A stretch of DNA of 64,000 bases from CAYMSO01 sp964393185 (GTDB lineage Bacteria; Patescibacteriota; Dojkabacteria; J137), in the NCBI GenBank assembly GCA_964393185.1, contig CAYMSO010000007.1, positions 24,278-88,277 of the forward strand, read 5' to 3'. A model generated the notes under the pieces. That model ran no database searches, was not told where the DNA came from, and saw nothing but the letters and a program-made list of their open reading frames with translations. The translations under genes were made by a program, and so were the position numbers. The number at the start of each line of letters is the position of its first letter. Positions within the stretch are counted from its first letter, which is position 1. Below are positions 8,708 to 17,603 of the stretch, one piece after another.

Positions 8708-9157
8708 ATGTTCAAACAGATAAATTTGCCACAACCAACTAAAAAGGACGATGGATTTTTGATGTATCACCTAGATGAGGAAGCTTGTAAGTTACTCTTA
8801 GATGAAGGGGACAAGGCTTTGCAGTTCACGTTCCCCGAACCTAACAGTGGTTTTGCAGTAGCATTACTTACTGATAAAGGCACAGTAATTACAGGTGCTT
8901 CATACAAATCTGATACTCATAACACAACTATGCACAGTGAAGCAGTAGCATTAGCGAGAGCTGCTCAACATGGCGAAACGAGAATAGTGGCTATGACTGG
9001 TCCAAATTGTCATAATTGCAAACAGTTAGTTTGGGAAAGTAGTATCAGGTCTAAAATCGATACCATTATCATTATTCGAGAAGAAGGCAAGATAAAACAA
9101 ATACCAATATCTGAGCTTATGCCCTACGCTTGGCCTGATAAGAACTTAAATAAATGA
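8708..9157 (+). CDS. Cytidine deaminase-like zinc protein
   Basis: About 149 aa from ATG 8708; an upstream TTG at 8663 would overlap the reductase. TTMHSEAVALARAA supplies the H-x-E zinc/proton-shuttle motif and GPNCHNCKQLVWE the two zinc cysteines (C-x-x-C), the pattern of tetrameric cytidine or blasticidin-S-type deaminases. FPEPNSGFAVALLTDKGTVITG matches the N-terminal substrate strand. It probably hydrolyses an amino group from a pyrimidine nucleoside or related compound. The next gene overlaps its stop (ATGA). Confidence 0.75.
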   Translation: MFKQINLPQPTKKDDGFLMYHLDEEACKLLLDEGDKALQFTFPEPNSGFAVALLTDKGTVITGASYKSDTHNTTMHSEAVALARAAQHGETRIVAMTGPNCHNCKQLVWESSIRSKIDTIIIIREEGKIKQIPISELMPYAWPDKNLNK

Positions 9158-9762
9158 ACATTGCCTATATGACTAAATTCATCCTATTTTCAGAACCACA
9201 AGAAGAAGTGCTTCAAAGGCTAAAATCAGAATTATTTGTTAAAGACGATATGAAGATTGCATTTATGCTAAGTGACGGTAGTCACCCAAATAATGCGAAG
9301 TACGAAAAAATTTGGCAGGACTATATCGAAAGTAATGGTGCAAAGGCTGTAAAGATAAACAATTCGCTTCGAGGTAATGATGCTGAAAATGAAGGGGAAA
9401 AGATAAAAAACTCTGATGCAATTATCCTCACGGGCGGCAATACTTTCAAATTTTTACATCACTTAAAAGAATCAGGATTAGATAAGGTAATTATCGAGTT
9501 TGCAAAGTCGAACAAGACAATTGTTGGTTTTAGTGCAGGTGCAATAATATTATCTCCTACTATTGAAATAGCTGAACTTCCAACACTCGATGATAATCTG
9601 GTAGATATTACTGACTTAACTGGATTAGGGCTTATTGATTTTGATGTGTATCCGCATTACGAAGAATCTGAACACAATTCAATTGTAGATGAATACGAAA
9701 AAAGCACAGGCAGGCAAATTAGAAGGCTTAGCGATGACGATTTAATTGTATTTAATTCATAA
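9154..9762 (+). CDS. Peptidase S51 / class I glutamine amidotransferase-like protein
   Basis: 202 aa. AIILTGGNTFKFLHHL and IVGFSAGAIILSP match the dipeptidase E/cyanophycinase (S51) family; the Ser of GFSAGA is the expected nucleophile, replacing the Cys of true amidotransferases. VYPHYEESEHN near residue 168 carries the His region. Family members hydrolyse Asp-X dipeptides or cyanophycin. It is translationally coupled to the deaminase upstream and four bases from the next deaminase. Role in this run is unclear. Confidence 0.75.
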   Translation: MNIAYMTKFILFSEPQEEVLQRLKSELFVKDDMKIAFMLSDGSHPNNAKYEKIWQDYIESNGAKAVKINNSLRGNDAENEGEKIKNSDAIILTGGNTFKFLHHLKESGLDKVIIEFAKSNKTIVGFSAGAIILSPTIEIAELPTLDDNLVDITDLTGLGLIDFDVYPHYEESEHNSIVDEYEKSTGRQIRRLSDDDLIVFNS

Positions 9763-9765
9763 TCT

Positions 9766-10266
9766 ATGAACACTGAACTTTTAAGAAATGGATTGAAATT
9801 AGCATTAAACGAAGCAGAAAAGGCTTTGGAAGCAGGTAATGTGCCTATTGGTTGTGTTATCACAGATATAAACGGGAATATCATTTCTAGTGGGCAGAAT
9901 GAAACTAAGACCAGTTTTGACACAACTGCACATGCAGAAGTATTGGCTCTAAGAAAAGCAGGTAAGCAAGTTTTGGATAAATATAACCCAGAAAGTACAT
10001 TTTTATTTACCTCACTTGAACCTTGTTTCGGATGTGGGTTTTTTCTTATAAGAAGTAATGTAAAAACTATTGCTTGGTGTTTGTCTGACAGTCATTTTGG
10101 TTCTGTTGATTCATACTTAAAAATTCCACAAATGAAAAGTATTTATGAAAAACTCGAACTTATCTCTGAACCATTAGCAGATTTGAAGCAAAAATCTAGT
10201 CTGCTGATGATTGAATATTACAAACACAAAGGGGATGAAGAAATGGCAAGAAAGTTTACTGTTTAG
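9766..10266 (+). CDS. Nucleoside/nucleobase deaminase (TadA/guanine deaminase-like)
   Basis: 166 aa. N-terminal LKLALNEAEKALEAGNVPIGCVI, then TTAHAEVLALRKAG (H-A-E zinc motif) and SLEPCFGCGFFLIRS (PCxxC zinc motif) define the CMP/dCMP-type deaminase fold of TadA and guanine deaminase. Length and C-terminus (SSLLMIEYYKHKGD) differ from housekeeping TadA, so a free base or nucleoside substrate is as likely as tRNA adenosine 34. Last gene of the run starting at 6836 and convergent with the gene at 10528. Confidence 0.75.
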   Translation: MNTELLRNGLKLALNEAEKALEAGNVPIGCVITDINGNIISSGQNETKTSFDTTAHAEVLALRKAGKQVLDKYNPESTFLFTSLEPCFGCGFFLIRSNVKTIAWCLSDSHFGSVDSYLKIPQMKSIYEKLELISEPLADLKQKSSLLMIEYYKHKGDEEMARKFTV

Positions 10267-10465
10267 TACCTACCCATTCAATGCAACCAAATTTCCTGCA
10301 CTTAACAATGCATGAATGTTATTTATGTTAAATTTGAAGTCTATACTTACGTTTAAGAACGAGTCCGATAACTGACCCATTGCTTTAATCAATCATATAG
10401 AAAGTTTATGACTTTCAAGGTCAGGTTTGAAGTGTTAGCATGATAACCTACCTTTTAAGTGTAGC

Positions 10466-10502
10466 TGTTAGGGCTTAACGCAGTTGTCGTTAAGCCCTAA
10501 CA
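10466..10502. terminator. Hairpin between convergent genes
   Basis: A perfect 15-bp inverted repeat (TGTTAGGGCTTAACG, 10466-10480, and its complement 10488-10502) with a 7-base loop. It lies between convergent genes and can serve both strands, although neither side has a long T-run. Confidence 0.55.
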
Positions 10503-10527
10503 AAGCTTTTGGAGTTACTTAACTTCT

Positions 10528-11238
10528 TCAAACTATAACTTTAATACCCTCATTTACAACTAAATTAGCGGAGAATTCACCTTGTGTAAAAACATTTAAG
10601 TCGATTGCAACTCCAGTCAACTCACCTACATAATAATTTCTTATTTCTTCTACTTGTTTTTGTTGTTGATTCTCCTGGACTATAAACGCAATATCAATAT
10701 CTGGGTAAAATGCCCTTGGAGTCAATTTCATCGATCCATCAGGTCTTCTTGTTTCAGGTATACCATGCTTTGAAGCAGGAGAAAATATAGCCCGTGCTTC
10801 TAAGCTTTGAATTAGATCTCTTAACTCTTGGGTTGAAGCTCTGCTTAAATCCACACTTCCAATTGAGCCTTTAGCTATATCAAGTAGTTCTTTTAAGTCT
10901 TTTGCAGCTTTACTAAAGTAATGTATGACTCCTTGCGGCATAGAATCAGACGATAAGTACATCGCATAATCTATTTGTTCAGAAAAATTGATTAGACTTG
11001 GAGGGACGTGCTGATATTTTATTAAAAATAAACTCGTGAGCGAATCTTGTGTATAATAAAGCCTACTTTTCACTCTGCTTCCAAACATATAAATATCACA
11101 GCCTATTGTCTGTTGTTGAATTACAGTCATTACATCTGATTGCTCCTCAGGTGTTAAAAAAAAGTGTGGGTAAAATTGTTGCCCTAGTTCAATTGGATTT
11201 TTAGGGGCAAACTCCTCTATGGTCGCCATAATTTTCAA
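10528..11238 (-). CDS. Uncharacterised protein, possibly nucleotidyltransferase-like
   Basis: 236 aa, or 233 from the second Met. CDIYMFGSRVKSRLYY (about residues 47-62) and, much later, YPDIDIAFIVQE (about 178) recall the GSR...DxD arrangement of Pol-beta-type nucleotidyltransferases, with an unusually long helical insertion between the two elements. If so, a metal-dependent nucleotidyl transfer is possible, but the spacing is odd and the assignment is tentative. It stands alone on the minus strand, with a hairpin after its end. Confidence 0.45.
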   Translation of the reverse strand: MKIMATIEEFAPKNPIELGQQFYPHFFLTPEEQSDVMTVIQQQTIGCDIYMFGSRVKSRLYYTQDSLTSLFLIKYQHVPPSLINFSEQIDYAMYLSSDSMPQGVIHYFSKAAKDLKELLDIAKGSIGSVDLSRASTQELRDLIQSLEARAIFSPASKHGIPETRRPDGSMKLTPRAFYPDIDIAFIVQENQQQKQVEEIRNYYVGELTGVAIDLNVFTQGEFSANLVVNEGIKVIV

Positions 11239-11657
11239 TTTAAAATTTAATTAATAAGGAAAAGATAATGATTTTTGGGTATTAAATGTTAGTCTGCTTG
11301 TTCTAGCAGACATTATCATTTAAAGCATTGATGATACTACGAGCACTACAATCTTGTGAAGGGGTGATTTGTTCAATTTTTATTGTAGTTTCTTCAATAA
11401 TAGTCATGTAGAATAATAACATTAAAACAATCATACTGACAAATGATTGATGCTGTATGTGGTAGAAAGTGAAGGCGTTTTTTAATACTGATACTTAACT
11501 ACTCAAACTTTTACTTTATGTAAACTTTTGCTATGCAGCTTCTGAAGCCGGGCTACAAGTTTTCAAAACGACTGGAATGGAAGAACTCAAAAAGTATTTA
11601 CTTTCTCAAAATATAATCAAGTAATAATATATCGAAGATTTTATGCACCTCTAAGGT
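11239..11657. other. 419-bp intergenic stretch
   Basis: Contains a possible 34-codon minus-strand ORF (separate entry) with a hairpin-like TAGTCTGCT/AGCAGACATT over its end (about 11289-11313). On the plus strand, about 11500-11625, an open frame ends in SEAGLQVFKTTGMEELKKYL and then a stop. It lacks a start and looks like the tail of a lost gene. Nothing else recognised. Confidence 0.4.
11303..11407 (-). CDS. Possible 34-aa small protein
   Basis: ATG at 11407 to TAG at 11303 on the minus strand encodes MTIIEETTIKIEQITPSQDC... ending in a cysteine. An acidic N-terminal half followed by a short Ser/Cys-containing tail is reminiscent of peptide precursors, but no modification enzyme is adjacent. 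It lies upstream of the 10528-11238 gene, separated by the hairpin. It could equally be noise. Confidence 0.2.
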   Translation of the reverse strand: MTIIEETTIKIEQITPSQDCSARSIINALNDNVC

Positions 11658-12629
11658 CTAGGGACCATACTTCTTCCTAATCTCGTTAACTACATTCACT
11701 ACCTCATCTGGGTTTTCTACACGCATAATCATCTCTCTAGCATCGCTTGCACCTTCGAATTCCGAAAGATAAATTTTAAAGAATCTTCTTAAAATCACAA
11801 ATTTTTTTGTATTACCCCAGATTTCTATAAACAAATGAAAATGCCTCAACAACAAATCACATTTTTCCGAAACACTCAAATCTTTGATTGATCTATTTGG
11901 ATTAAAAACAAAGGGATCCTTAAAAACCCCACGACCAATCATTAATCCATCTACGCCTGTTTGATTGTATTTTCTTTCAACATCTTCTAAATCTGCAACA
12001 TCACCGTTACCTATAATAATTGTTTCTAGCTTCTTTTTATTTCTTATATCTACAACTTTTTTAATTTCGTCCCAGTCGGCGGGGAACTTGGACATATCTT
12101 TAGCAAGTCTTCCATGCACTGTCAAAGCCTGAATATCTTGGTCAAGCAAAAAACCACACCATTCTTCAGTTTTCTTTATTTTGTATCCTAAACGTGTTTT
12201 AACACTCAGCGGAATCTTGCCACCAATACCTTCCTGAGTAGCTTTTATAATTTCTGCAGCAAGATCTGGATAATCAATTAATCTTGAACATGCAATTTGT
12301 TTGGTTATTTTTTTGACTGGGCAACCCATGTTAATATCGATTCCATCAAATCCCATTTCTACTATCTGTTTTGCGGCTTTGTAAAAGTTATCAGGTTTGT
12401 TACCCCAGATTTGCGCAACAATTGGTGATTCTTCGCTTTTTTTTATTAATCTATGTGCTACACGTTCTTTGCCTGCAGAAAGGAATCCGTCTGTACTCAT
12501 AAATTCGGTAAAAAATACATCCGGGCGACCACATTCAGCCACAACTTGCCTAAAAACCACATCAGTCACATCTTCCATTGGAGCTAATACAGTAAAAGGT
12601 TTTTTTAGTTCTTTCCAAAAATTTTTCAC
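11658..12629 (-). CDS. dus: tRNA-dihydrouridine synthase
   Basis: 323 aa, GTG start at 12629. A TIM-barrel flavoprotein pattern: FTVLAPMEDVTDVVFRQV at the N-terminus, GIDINMGCPVKKI with the catalytic cysteine, LSVKTRLGY, ALTVHGRLAKDMSK, and the FMN-phosphate site IIGNGDVADLEDV ... GVDGLMIGRGVFKDP. It reduces uridines in the tRNA D-loop with FMN/NADPH. The usual glycine-rich segment after the Cys reads TKQIACSRL, a divergent form. It lies 54 bases beyond the end of the ATP synthase operon on the same strand and may be cotranscribed with it. Confidence 0.9.
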   Translation of the reverse strand: MKNFWKELKKPFTVLAPMEDVTDVVFRQVVAECGRPDVFFTEFMSTDGFLSAGKERVAHRLIKKSEESPIVAQIWGNKPDNFYKAAKQIVEMGFDGIDINMGCPVKKITKQIACSRLIDYPDLAAEIIKATQEGIGGKIPLSVKTRLGYKIKKTEEWCGFLLDQDIQALTVHGRLAKDMSKFPADWDEIKKVVDIRNKKKLETIIIGNGDVADLEDVERKYNQTGVDGLMIGRGVFKDPFVFNPNRSIKDLSVSEKCDLLLRHFHLFIEIWGNTKKFVILRRFFKIYLSEFEGASDAREMIMRVENPDEVVNVVNEIRKKYGP

Positions 12630-12683
12630 AGAAGTATTATAGCGTAAGTACTTGTAAATTTGATAACAAAGCTCAGATGTATG

Positions 12684-13091
12684 CTAGACTTTACTTAAAG
12701 AATCCAGTTTGAATTTTTCGTAACGGAGGATTTTTTCTAGTGCTATAAGCTCGGCAGGAGGGATATCTGGTTCGGATAATTTTTGTTTTGCAAGATTTAG
12801 CGCGTTTTCCACTTCCTCTTTTATAATTGCAGAACTTTCTATTGCCTCGTCGGCTAAAATAAGTATATTGTTATTATTTACATTAATAACTCCCGAGCGT
12901 ACAAAAATAGTGATAGCTTGCTGTTTTTGGTTTTCAAATTGGATAATTAATCTCCCAGGTTCTAAAGTCGAAATTAAATTTTGGTGTTCGGGCAATACTT
13001 GTATTTGCCCTGTAGTAGTTGTTAATGTGATTTTGACTGCACCTTCGGCATCAACTAACTTTTGTTTTTGAGTTAAGACTTGTATGTTCAC
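12684..13091 (-). CDS. atpC: F-type ATP synthase epsilon subunit
   Basis: 135 aa, GTG start placed directly after the TAA of atpD. The N-terminal beta-sandwich shows VKITLTTTTGQIQVLPEHQN and IFVRSGVINVNNNNILILAD. The C-terminal helical hairpin (residues 90-130) is present, so ATP-hydrolysis inhibition by the epsilon arm is structurally possible. It is the last gene of the operon, in the conventional gamma-beta-epsilon order. Confidence 0.92.
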   Translation of the reverse strand: MNIQVLTQKQKLVDAEGAVKITLTTTTGQIQVLPEHQNLISTLEPGRLIIQFENQKQQAITIFVRSGVINVNNNNILILADEAIESSAIIKEEVENALNLAKQKLSEPDIPPAELIALEKILRYEKFKLDSLSKV

Positions 13092-14483
13092 TTATTTAAG
13101 TTTTGATCTTTCTTTAACTTCTTCAATCGTACCGGCCATATAAAAATGCTCTTCTGGCACACTATCCATTTCTCCGGCCAAAATTTGTGCAAATCCTTTT
13201 ACAGTATCTTCAATTTTTACATATTTGCCTTCTCTTCCTGTAAATTGCTCGGCTACAAACATAGGTTGCGTTAAAAATCTTTGTATTTTTCTAGCTCGAC
13301 TTACTATTAATTTATCTTCGTCCGAAAGTTCATCTACTCCTAGAATGGCGATTATATCCTGCAATTCTTTATATCTTTGAAGTACTTGCTGCACCCCGCT
13401 AGCCACATTGTAATGTTCTTCACCCACTATGTTCGAACTCAAACCACTTGATTTACTTGCTAATGGATCGACAGCAGGGAATAAGCCTTGCTCTGCCAAA
13501 GATCTGGTTAGTACTATTGTTGAATCTAGGTGGGCAAAAGTAGTAGCAGGTGCAGGATCGGTATAATCATCTGCTGGAACGTAAATAGCTTGCATAGATG
13601 TTACAGATCCCGTTAGTGTAGATGTGATTCTTTCTTGTAAATAACCTAATTCTTCGGCCAAATTTGGCTGATAACCCACAGCTGATGGAAGTCTACCTAA
13701 CAAAGTAGATACCTCTGCTCCAGCTTGAGTAAATCTAAAAATGTTATCTATGAATAAAAGTAAATCTCTATTTTCTACATCTCTAAAATATTCAGCCATT
13801 GTTAATCCGGATAGTGCAACTCTTAGTCGAACTCCTGGGGGCTCATTCATTTGACCGAATACCATAGCAGTTTTGTCTATAACTTTGGATTCTGTCATTT
13901 CTTTGTAAAGCGCAGTACCTTCTCTGGTTCTTTCGCCAACTCCAACAAAAACAGAGTAACCAGAATGCTCAATTGCAAGGTTGTGAATAAGTTCTTGAAT
14001 AATTACAGTTTTGCCAACACCTGCACCGCCAAAAGCACCAATTTTTCCACCTTTAATAAACGGACAAATTAAGTCTATTACTTTAACACCTGTTTCGAAA
14101 ACTTCAATTTCGGTCGCCTGCTCTACAAGAGTTGGAGGTTCCCTATGTATTGCCCATTTTTTGGCTTTAGTTGGTAAATCTTCTTTTTTGTCGATTGTTT
14201 GCCCAAGCACATTAAAAATCCTTCCAAGCGTCTCTTCTCCAACAGGAACTGTTATGCCTGTTTCGTCTACTTCAACTTCGTCCCCTTTTTTAATTAAATC
14301 AGTTGTTCCCATTGCTATGGCTCGTACAGTATTTGTATCTAAGTGTTGTTCTACTTCAAAAACTACTGGATTACTCCCTTTTAAAGTAAGCTTAGAATAT
14401 ATTTTAGGAAGATTACCTTCACCAAATTTTACATCTACAACAACTCCAGAAATACGACTTATTTTTCCGTAGTTATTTTTCAT
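13092..14483 (-). CDS. atpD: F-type ATP synthase beta subunit
   Basis: 463 aa. Walker A GGAGVGKTVIIQELIHN, GVGERTREGTALYKEM, Walker B region DLLLFIDNIFRFTQAG and the 'DELSEEDK'-like LGVDELSDEDKLIV are all present. Catalytic subunit of F1. It overlaps atpG by four bases (ATGA). No missing residues noted. Confidence 0.97.
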   Translation of the reverse strand: MKNNYGKISRISGVVVDVKFGEGNLPKIYSKLTLKGSNPVVFEVEQHLDTNTVRAIAMGTTDLIKKGDEVEVDETGITVPVGEETLGRIFNVLGQTIDKKEDLPTKAKKWAIHREPPTLVEQATEIEVFETGVKVIDLICPFIKGGKIGAFGGAGVGKTVIIQELIHNLAIEHSGYSVFVGVGERTREGTALYKEMTESKVIDKTAMVFGQMNEPPGVRLRVALSGLTMAEYFRDVENRDLLLFIDNIFRFTQAGAEVSTLLGRLPSAVGYQPNLAEELGYLQERITSTLTGSVTSMQAIYVPADDYTDPAPATTFAHLDSTIVLTRSLAEQGLFPAVDPLASKSSGLSSNIVGEEHYNVASGVQQVLQRYKELQDIIAILGVDELSDEDKLIVSRARKIQRFLTQPMFVAEQFTGREGKYVKIEDTVKGFAQILAGEMDSVPEEHFYMAGTIEEVKERSKLK

Positions 14484-15358
14484 AAATTTATTTTCCTCAT
14501 ATTAACTAAATTAGCATTGATATTTTCTTGTATTTGCCGAGTAATAGTACTTTGCCTAGTTTTGTTATATAAAAGATTTAAATTTTCAATTAATTCATCT
14601 GCATTTTCAGTTGCATTGTGCATAGATTTCATTCTAGAAGCGTATTCGCTTACTGAGGCTTCCAACATACCTCTATATAGAGTGATTTCTAGATAATCTG
14701 AAAACAGCTGATTGATTATTTCGGTAGCACTAGGTTCAAATTTGTATGGCTTGATCGTTTTCTTCTCTAAGTATTCAACTGTTAGTGGCATTAGTTTTTC
14801 GATTACAGGTGACTGATTGGCCATACTTATGAATTTTGGATATATTAGGTAAACATTTGCTATTTTGCCTGTTGCCCACTTTTCTAATATGATAGATTTA
14901 ATACTCAAAATTTTATTTAAATCAGCTTCTTCAAAACTTTCGGGAAAATGATAGTCACTATTCAAACCATATCTTCCAGCCAAATTTAATGTTTTTCTTT
15001 TTATTGTTATTAAGCTTAGTTGTTGCTTCTTTGATAATATTTCGGTAGATAATTCGTTAAGCTTTTCGCCAAGCTTTGCATTTAAAGAGCCTACAAAACC
15101 TCTGTGTGTTGCTATAAAAATAACTAAATTTTGATTGGCCCCTTCGTATGTTTGCAAATATTTATTATCTTGAATTTTCTCATTAGTAACAATATCAGAT
15201 ATTGTCTGTTTTAATCCTTGTAGATACATATCAGAATCGGCCATATATTGCTTTAGTTTTCTCATTCTAACTGCGCTTACCATTTCCATTGCGCTAGTGA
15301 TTTTTTGTACACCTTTTATGTTATTCAGCTGTTGCCTTATATCTAGTAAGTTTGCCAA
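14480..15358 (-). CDS. atpG: F-type ATP synthase gamma subunit
   Basis: 292 aa, close to normal. N-terminal DIRQQLNNIKGVQKITSAMEMV and C-terminal EYASRMKSMHNATENADELI with LLYNKTRQSTITRQI are the two conserved coiled-coil helices of the rotor shaft. It lies 16 bases after atpA and overlaps atpD. Confidence 0.95.
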   Translation of the reverse strand: MANLLDIRQQLNNIKGVQKITSAMEMVSAVRMRKLKQYMADSDMYLQGLKQTISDIVTNEKIQDNKYLQTYEGANQNLVIFIATHRGFVGSLNAKLGEKLNELSTEILSKKQQLSLITIKRKTLNLAGRYGLNSDYHFPESFEEADLNKILSIKSIILEKWATGKIANVYLIYPKFISMANQSPVIEKLMPLTVEYLEKKTIKPYKFEPSATEIINQLFSDYLEITLYRGMLEASVSEYASRMKSMHNATENADELIENLNLLYNKTRQSTITRQIQENINANLVNMRKINL

Positions 15359-15374
15359 GTCAAATTTTTAAAAT

Positions 15375-16850
15375 TTATAATTTTGCGTGTCTGGATTTAT
15401 GTTTCTTTGTTACTTGATTTAAGAACTCCCGCAATTTAAATTCCTTGTCTTCTCCAATTTTTTGAGTTGGATCTAAACTTAATAATTCTTCTTGTTCAGC
15501 AAGCTCTTTTCTCAGCAACGATATCCAGTCTGGAATTTCTTTATGTGGTATATCTGTAAGGACTCCAGTATTTAAAGCATACAAAATGCTTACCATTTCT
15601 ATCAATGTATAAGGTTCATTTTCTGGTTGCTTTAATATCTCCATAGACAAAGCTCCTTTGTCTAATCTTTCTTGAGTAGAAGAATCCAAATCTGTTCCAA
15701 ACTGAGCAAATGCTGCGAGTTCCCTATACTGAGCAAGGTCAAGCTTTAACTGTCCAGCTACTTGCTTCATAATTTTTGTTTGTGCAGCTCCACCAACTCT
15801 AGACACAGAGTTTCCTACATTGACTGCAGGTCTCTGCCCTGAATTAAATAAAGTCGCATCTAAAAAGATCTGCCCATCTGTTATAGAAATAATATTTGTT
15901 GGAATATAGGCAGCTATATCTCCGGCTTGAGTTTCTATAATAGGAAGTGCGGTTAAAGAACCTCCTTTGTTCTCCCTGCTATATTGTAGTGCACGTTCAA
16001 GTAATCTTGAGTGTAAGTAGAAAATATCCCCGGGATATGCATCTCTACCCGAAGGTCTACCTAAAAGTAAAGAAATTTCTCTGTATGCTTGAGCATGCTT
16101 ACTTAAATCATCGTATATAACTAATGCATCTTTACCATTTTCTGCAAAATATTCACCAATTGCTGTGCCAGTAAATGCAGCTATGTATTGCATTGCGGCG
16201 CTGGAGCTTACTGGAGCAGAAATTATCACACTTGTGTTTAAAGCGCCCTGTTGTTCTAATCGCTTTATAAGCTGAGACAATTTAGAAACTTTTTGCCCAA
16301 TAGAAATATAAATAGAAATACAGTTTTTATCTTTCAGATTAATCATTGTATCGATTGCAATGGAAGTTTTGCCTGTTTGTCTATCTCCAATAATAAGTTG
16401 TCTCTGACCTCTTCCTATTGGTATTAATGCATCTATGGCTAGTATGCCTGTTTCTAATGACCTTTGAACATCATCTCTTTCTATAACGCCAGCAGCTATT
16501 TTTTCTAGTGGCATTTCTACAATTTTACTTGTTTGGCTAAATATTGGACCTTTTCCATCCAATGGATTGCCTAAAGCATCTATTACCCGACCTAAATAAT
16601 CTTCGCTTACTTTAAGAGACAATACTTTACCGGTTGATTTAATCTGATCTCCTGCTTTAATTTTTGCAAAATCTCCAAGTGTTATGATTCCAACAAAATC
16701 CTCCGAAATTTCTACAACTAGTCCGGGTATAGATTCAAAATTAGAGGTATAAATTTCGACTAATTCATTCATACCTACGCCATCTAAATTTTGAACTAAC
16801 AAAATACCATCTTTTACACTTAATATTGTTCCAATGTGTGTCTTAGTCAT
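15375..16850 (-). CDS. atpA: F-type ATP synthase alpha subunit, lacking the N-terminal delta-binding extension
   Basis: 491 aa. Walker A GDRQTGKTSIAID, VIYDDLSKHAQAYREISLLL and SVSRVGGAAQTKIMK are typical. Its sequence begins at MTKTHIGTILSVKDGILLV, which aligns with the position where the E. coli alpha subunit has already used about 25 residues (the helix that binds subunit delta). An in-frame TAA lies four codons before the ATG, so the start cannot be moved upstream. The start overlaps the end of atpF, leaving no room for atpH. The C-terminus ends in a basic tail (KKHKSRHAKL). Confidence 0.96.
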   Translation of the reverse strand: MTKTHIGTILSVKDGILLVQNLDGVGMNELVEIYTSNFESIPGLVVEISEDFVGIITLGDFAKIKAGDQIKSTGKVLSLKVSEDYLGRVIDALGNPLDGKGPIFSQTSKIVEMPLEKIAAGVIERDDVQRSLETGILAIDALIPIGRGQRQLIIGDRQTGKTSIAIDTMINLKDKNCISIYISIGQKVSKLSQLIKRLEQQGALNTSVIISAPVSSSAAMQYIAAFTGTAIGEYFAENGKDALVIYDDLSKHAQAYREISLLLGRPSGRDAYPGDIFYLHSRLLERALQYSRENKGGSLTALPIIETQAGDIAAYIPTNIISITDGQIFLDATLFNSGQRPAVNVGNSVSRVGGAAQTKIMKQVAGQLKLDLAQYRELAAFAQFGTDLDSSTQERLDKGALSMEILKQPENEPYTLIEMVSILYALNTGVLTDIPHKEIPDWISLLRKELAEQEELLSLDPTQKIGEDKEFKLREFLNQVTKKHKSRHAKL

Positions 16851-17343
16851 TTCTAAAACTTAAAGATAATTTATCTAAAGCTTCTTTTACTTTAATTGGA
16901 TCGACGGACTTAATATCTTGGTCAAAAACTTCCGAAAGCATAAATATAACGCCCGCACGAACATCCTTCTCGTATTGATCTTTTAATTTTGAAAGCATCT
17001 GCTCCTGAGCAATCTTGGCTTCTTTCAAAATTGAATCAGCCTTTTTTTCTGCTTGTGTAATAATTTCGTCTGCCTTATTCTTGCTCTGTTCTAATAGCTC
17101 TTTAGATTCAGTTCTTGCTTGATTTTGGGCCTTTTTTAATTGCTCGTTTACTTTACTTTCCAAAGCAACTTTGGCTTCTTCAGCTTCTGACTTAAGTTTG
17201 CTAATATTTTGAATTTCTTTCTGCCTAGCTGCTAAAGTTTTTCTTAAACTTGGTAAAAACTTTTTATCTATTACTATGTATAAAATTGTAAACAATATTA
17301 CATAAATAATAATACTGTTAAGATTGATTCCTAAAGCTTCCAT
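16843..17343 (-). CDS. atpF: F-type ATP synthase b subunit
   Basis: 166 aa. One N-terminal membrane helix (about residues 8-26, IIIYVILFTILYIVIDKKF) followed by a long Lys/Glu/Ala-rich helix (residues 35-130), the peripheral stalk. The last 35 residues (VRAGVIFMLSEVFDQDIKSV onward) form a short separate segment that could dock on F1. No delta-domain fusion: the length is that of a plain b subunit. It overlaps atpA by eight bases. Confidence 0.9.
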   Translation of the reverse strand: MEALGINLNSIIIYVILFTILYIVIDKKFLPSLRKTLAARQKEIQNISKLKSEAEEAKVALESKVNEQLKKAQNQARTESKELLEQSKNKADEIITQAEKKADSILKEAKIAQEQMLSKLKDQYEKDVRAGVIFMLSEVFDQDIKSVDPIKVKEALDKLSLSFRND

Positions 17344-17346
17344 TGT

Positions 17347-17574
17347 CTATACAAATTTAATAATTAGTGCCACGACCAATGCATAAATTGCAAGAGCCTC
17401 TGTAAACACAATGGCTAGAAGCATATTTGTTCTAATTTTTCCTTCAGCTTCTGGATTTCGGCCTATTGCTTCCAGAGCTTTTGAGGCGAGTATGCCAATG
17501 CCTAAACCTGGACCCAATGTACCTAGCCCTATAGCTAATGCCATTGCAATTGTTTTAATACTTTCTGCATCCAT
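17347..17574 (-). CDS. atpE: F-type ATP synthase c subunit (proton type)
   Basis: 75 aa hairpin of two membrane helices. Glycine-rich first helix GLGTLGPGLGIGILASKALE, polar loop GRNPEAEGK, and the ion-binding Glu59 in FTEALAIYAL. At the positions where sodium-type rings carry Gln (as in GQG) and Ser/Thr after the Glu, this protein has Ile and Ala, which argues for H+ coupling. Three bases separate it from atpF. Confidence 0.95.
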   Translation of the reverse strand: MDAESIKTIAMALAIGLGTLGPGLGIGILASKALEAIGRNPEAEGKIRTNMLLAIVFTEALAIYALVVALIIKFV

Positions 17575-17603
17575 AATTTTAAATTAGTTAATTTATTAAA
17601 TAA

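Noticed and set aside
13851..14472. Plus-strand ORFs opposite atpD
   Set aside because: They are antisense shadows of a strongly conserved gene.
17347..17574. A sodium-coupled c-ring, as in many fermenting anaerobes
   Set aside because: The Gln of the first helix and the Ser/Thr after the ion-binding Glu are replaced by Ile and Ala; only the proton-type ligand Glu59 is left.
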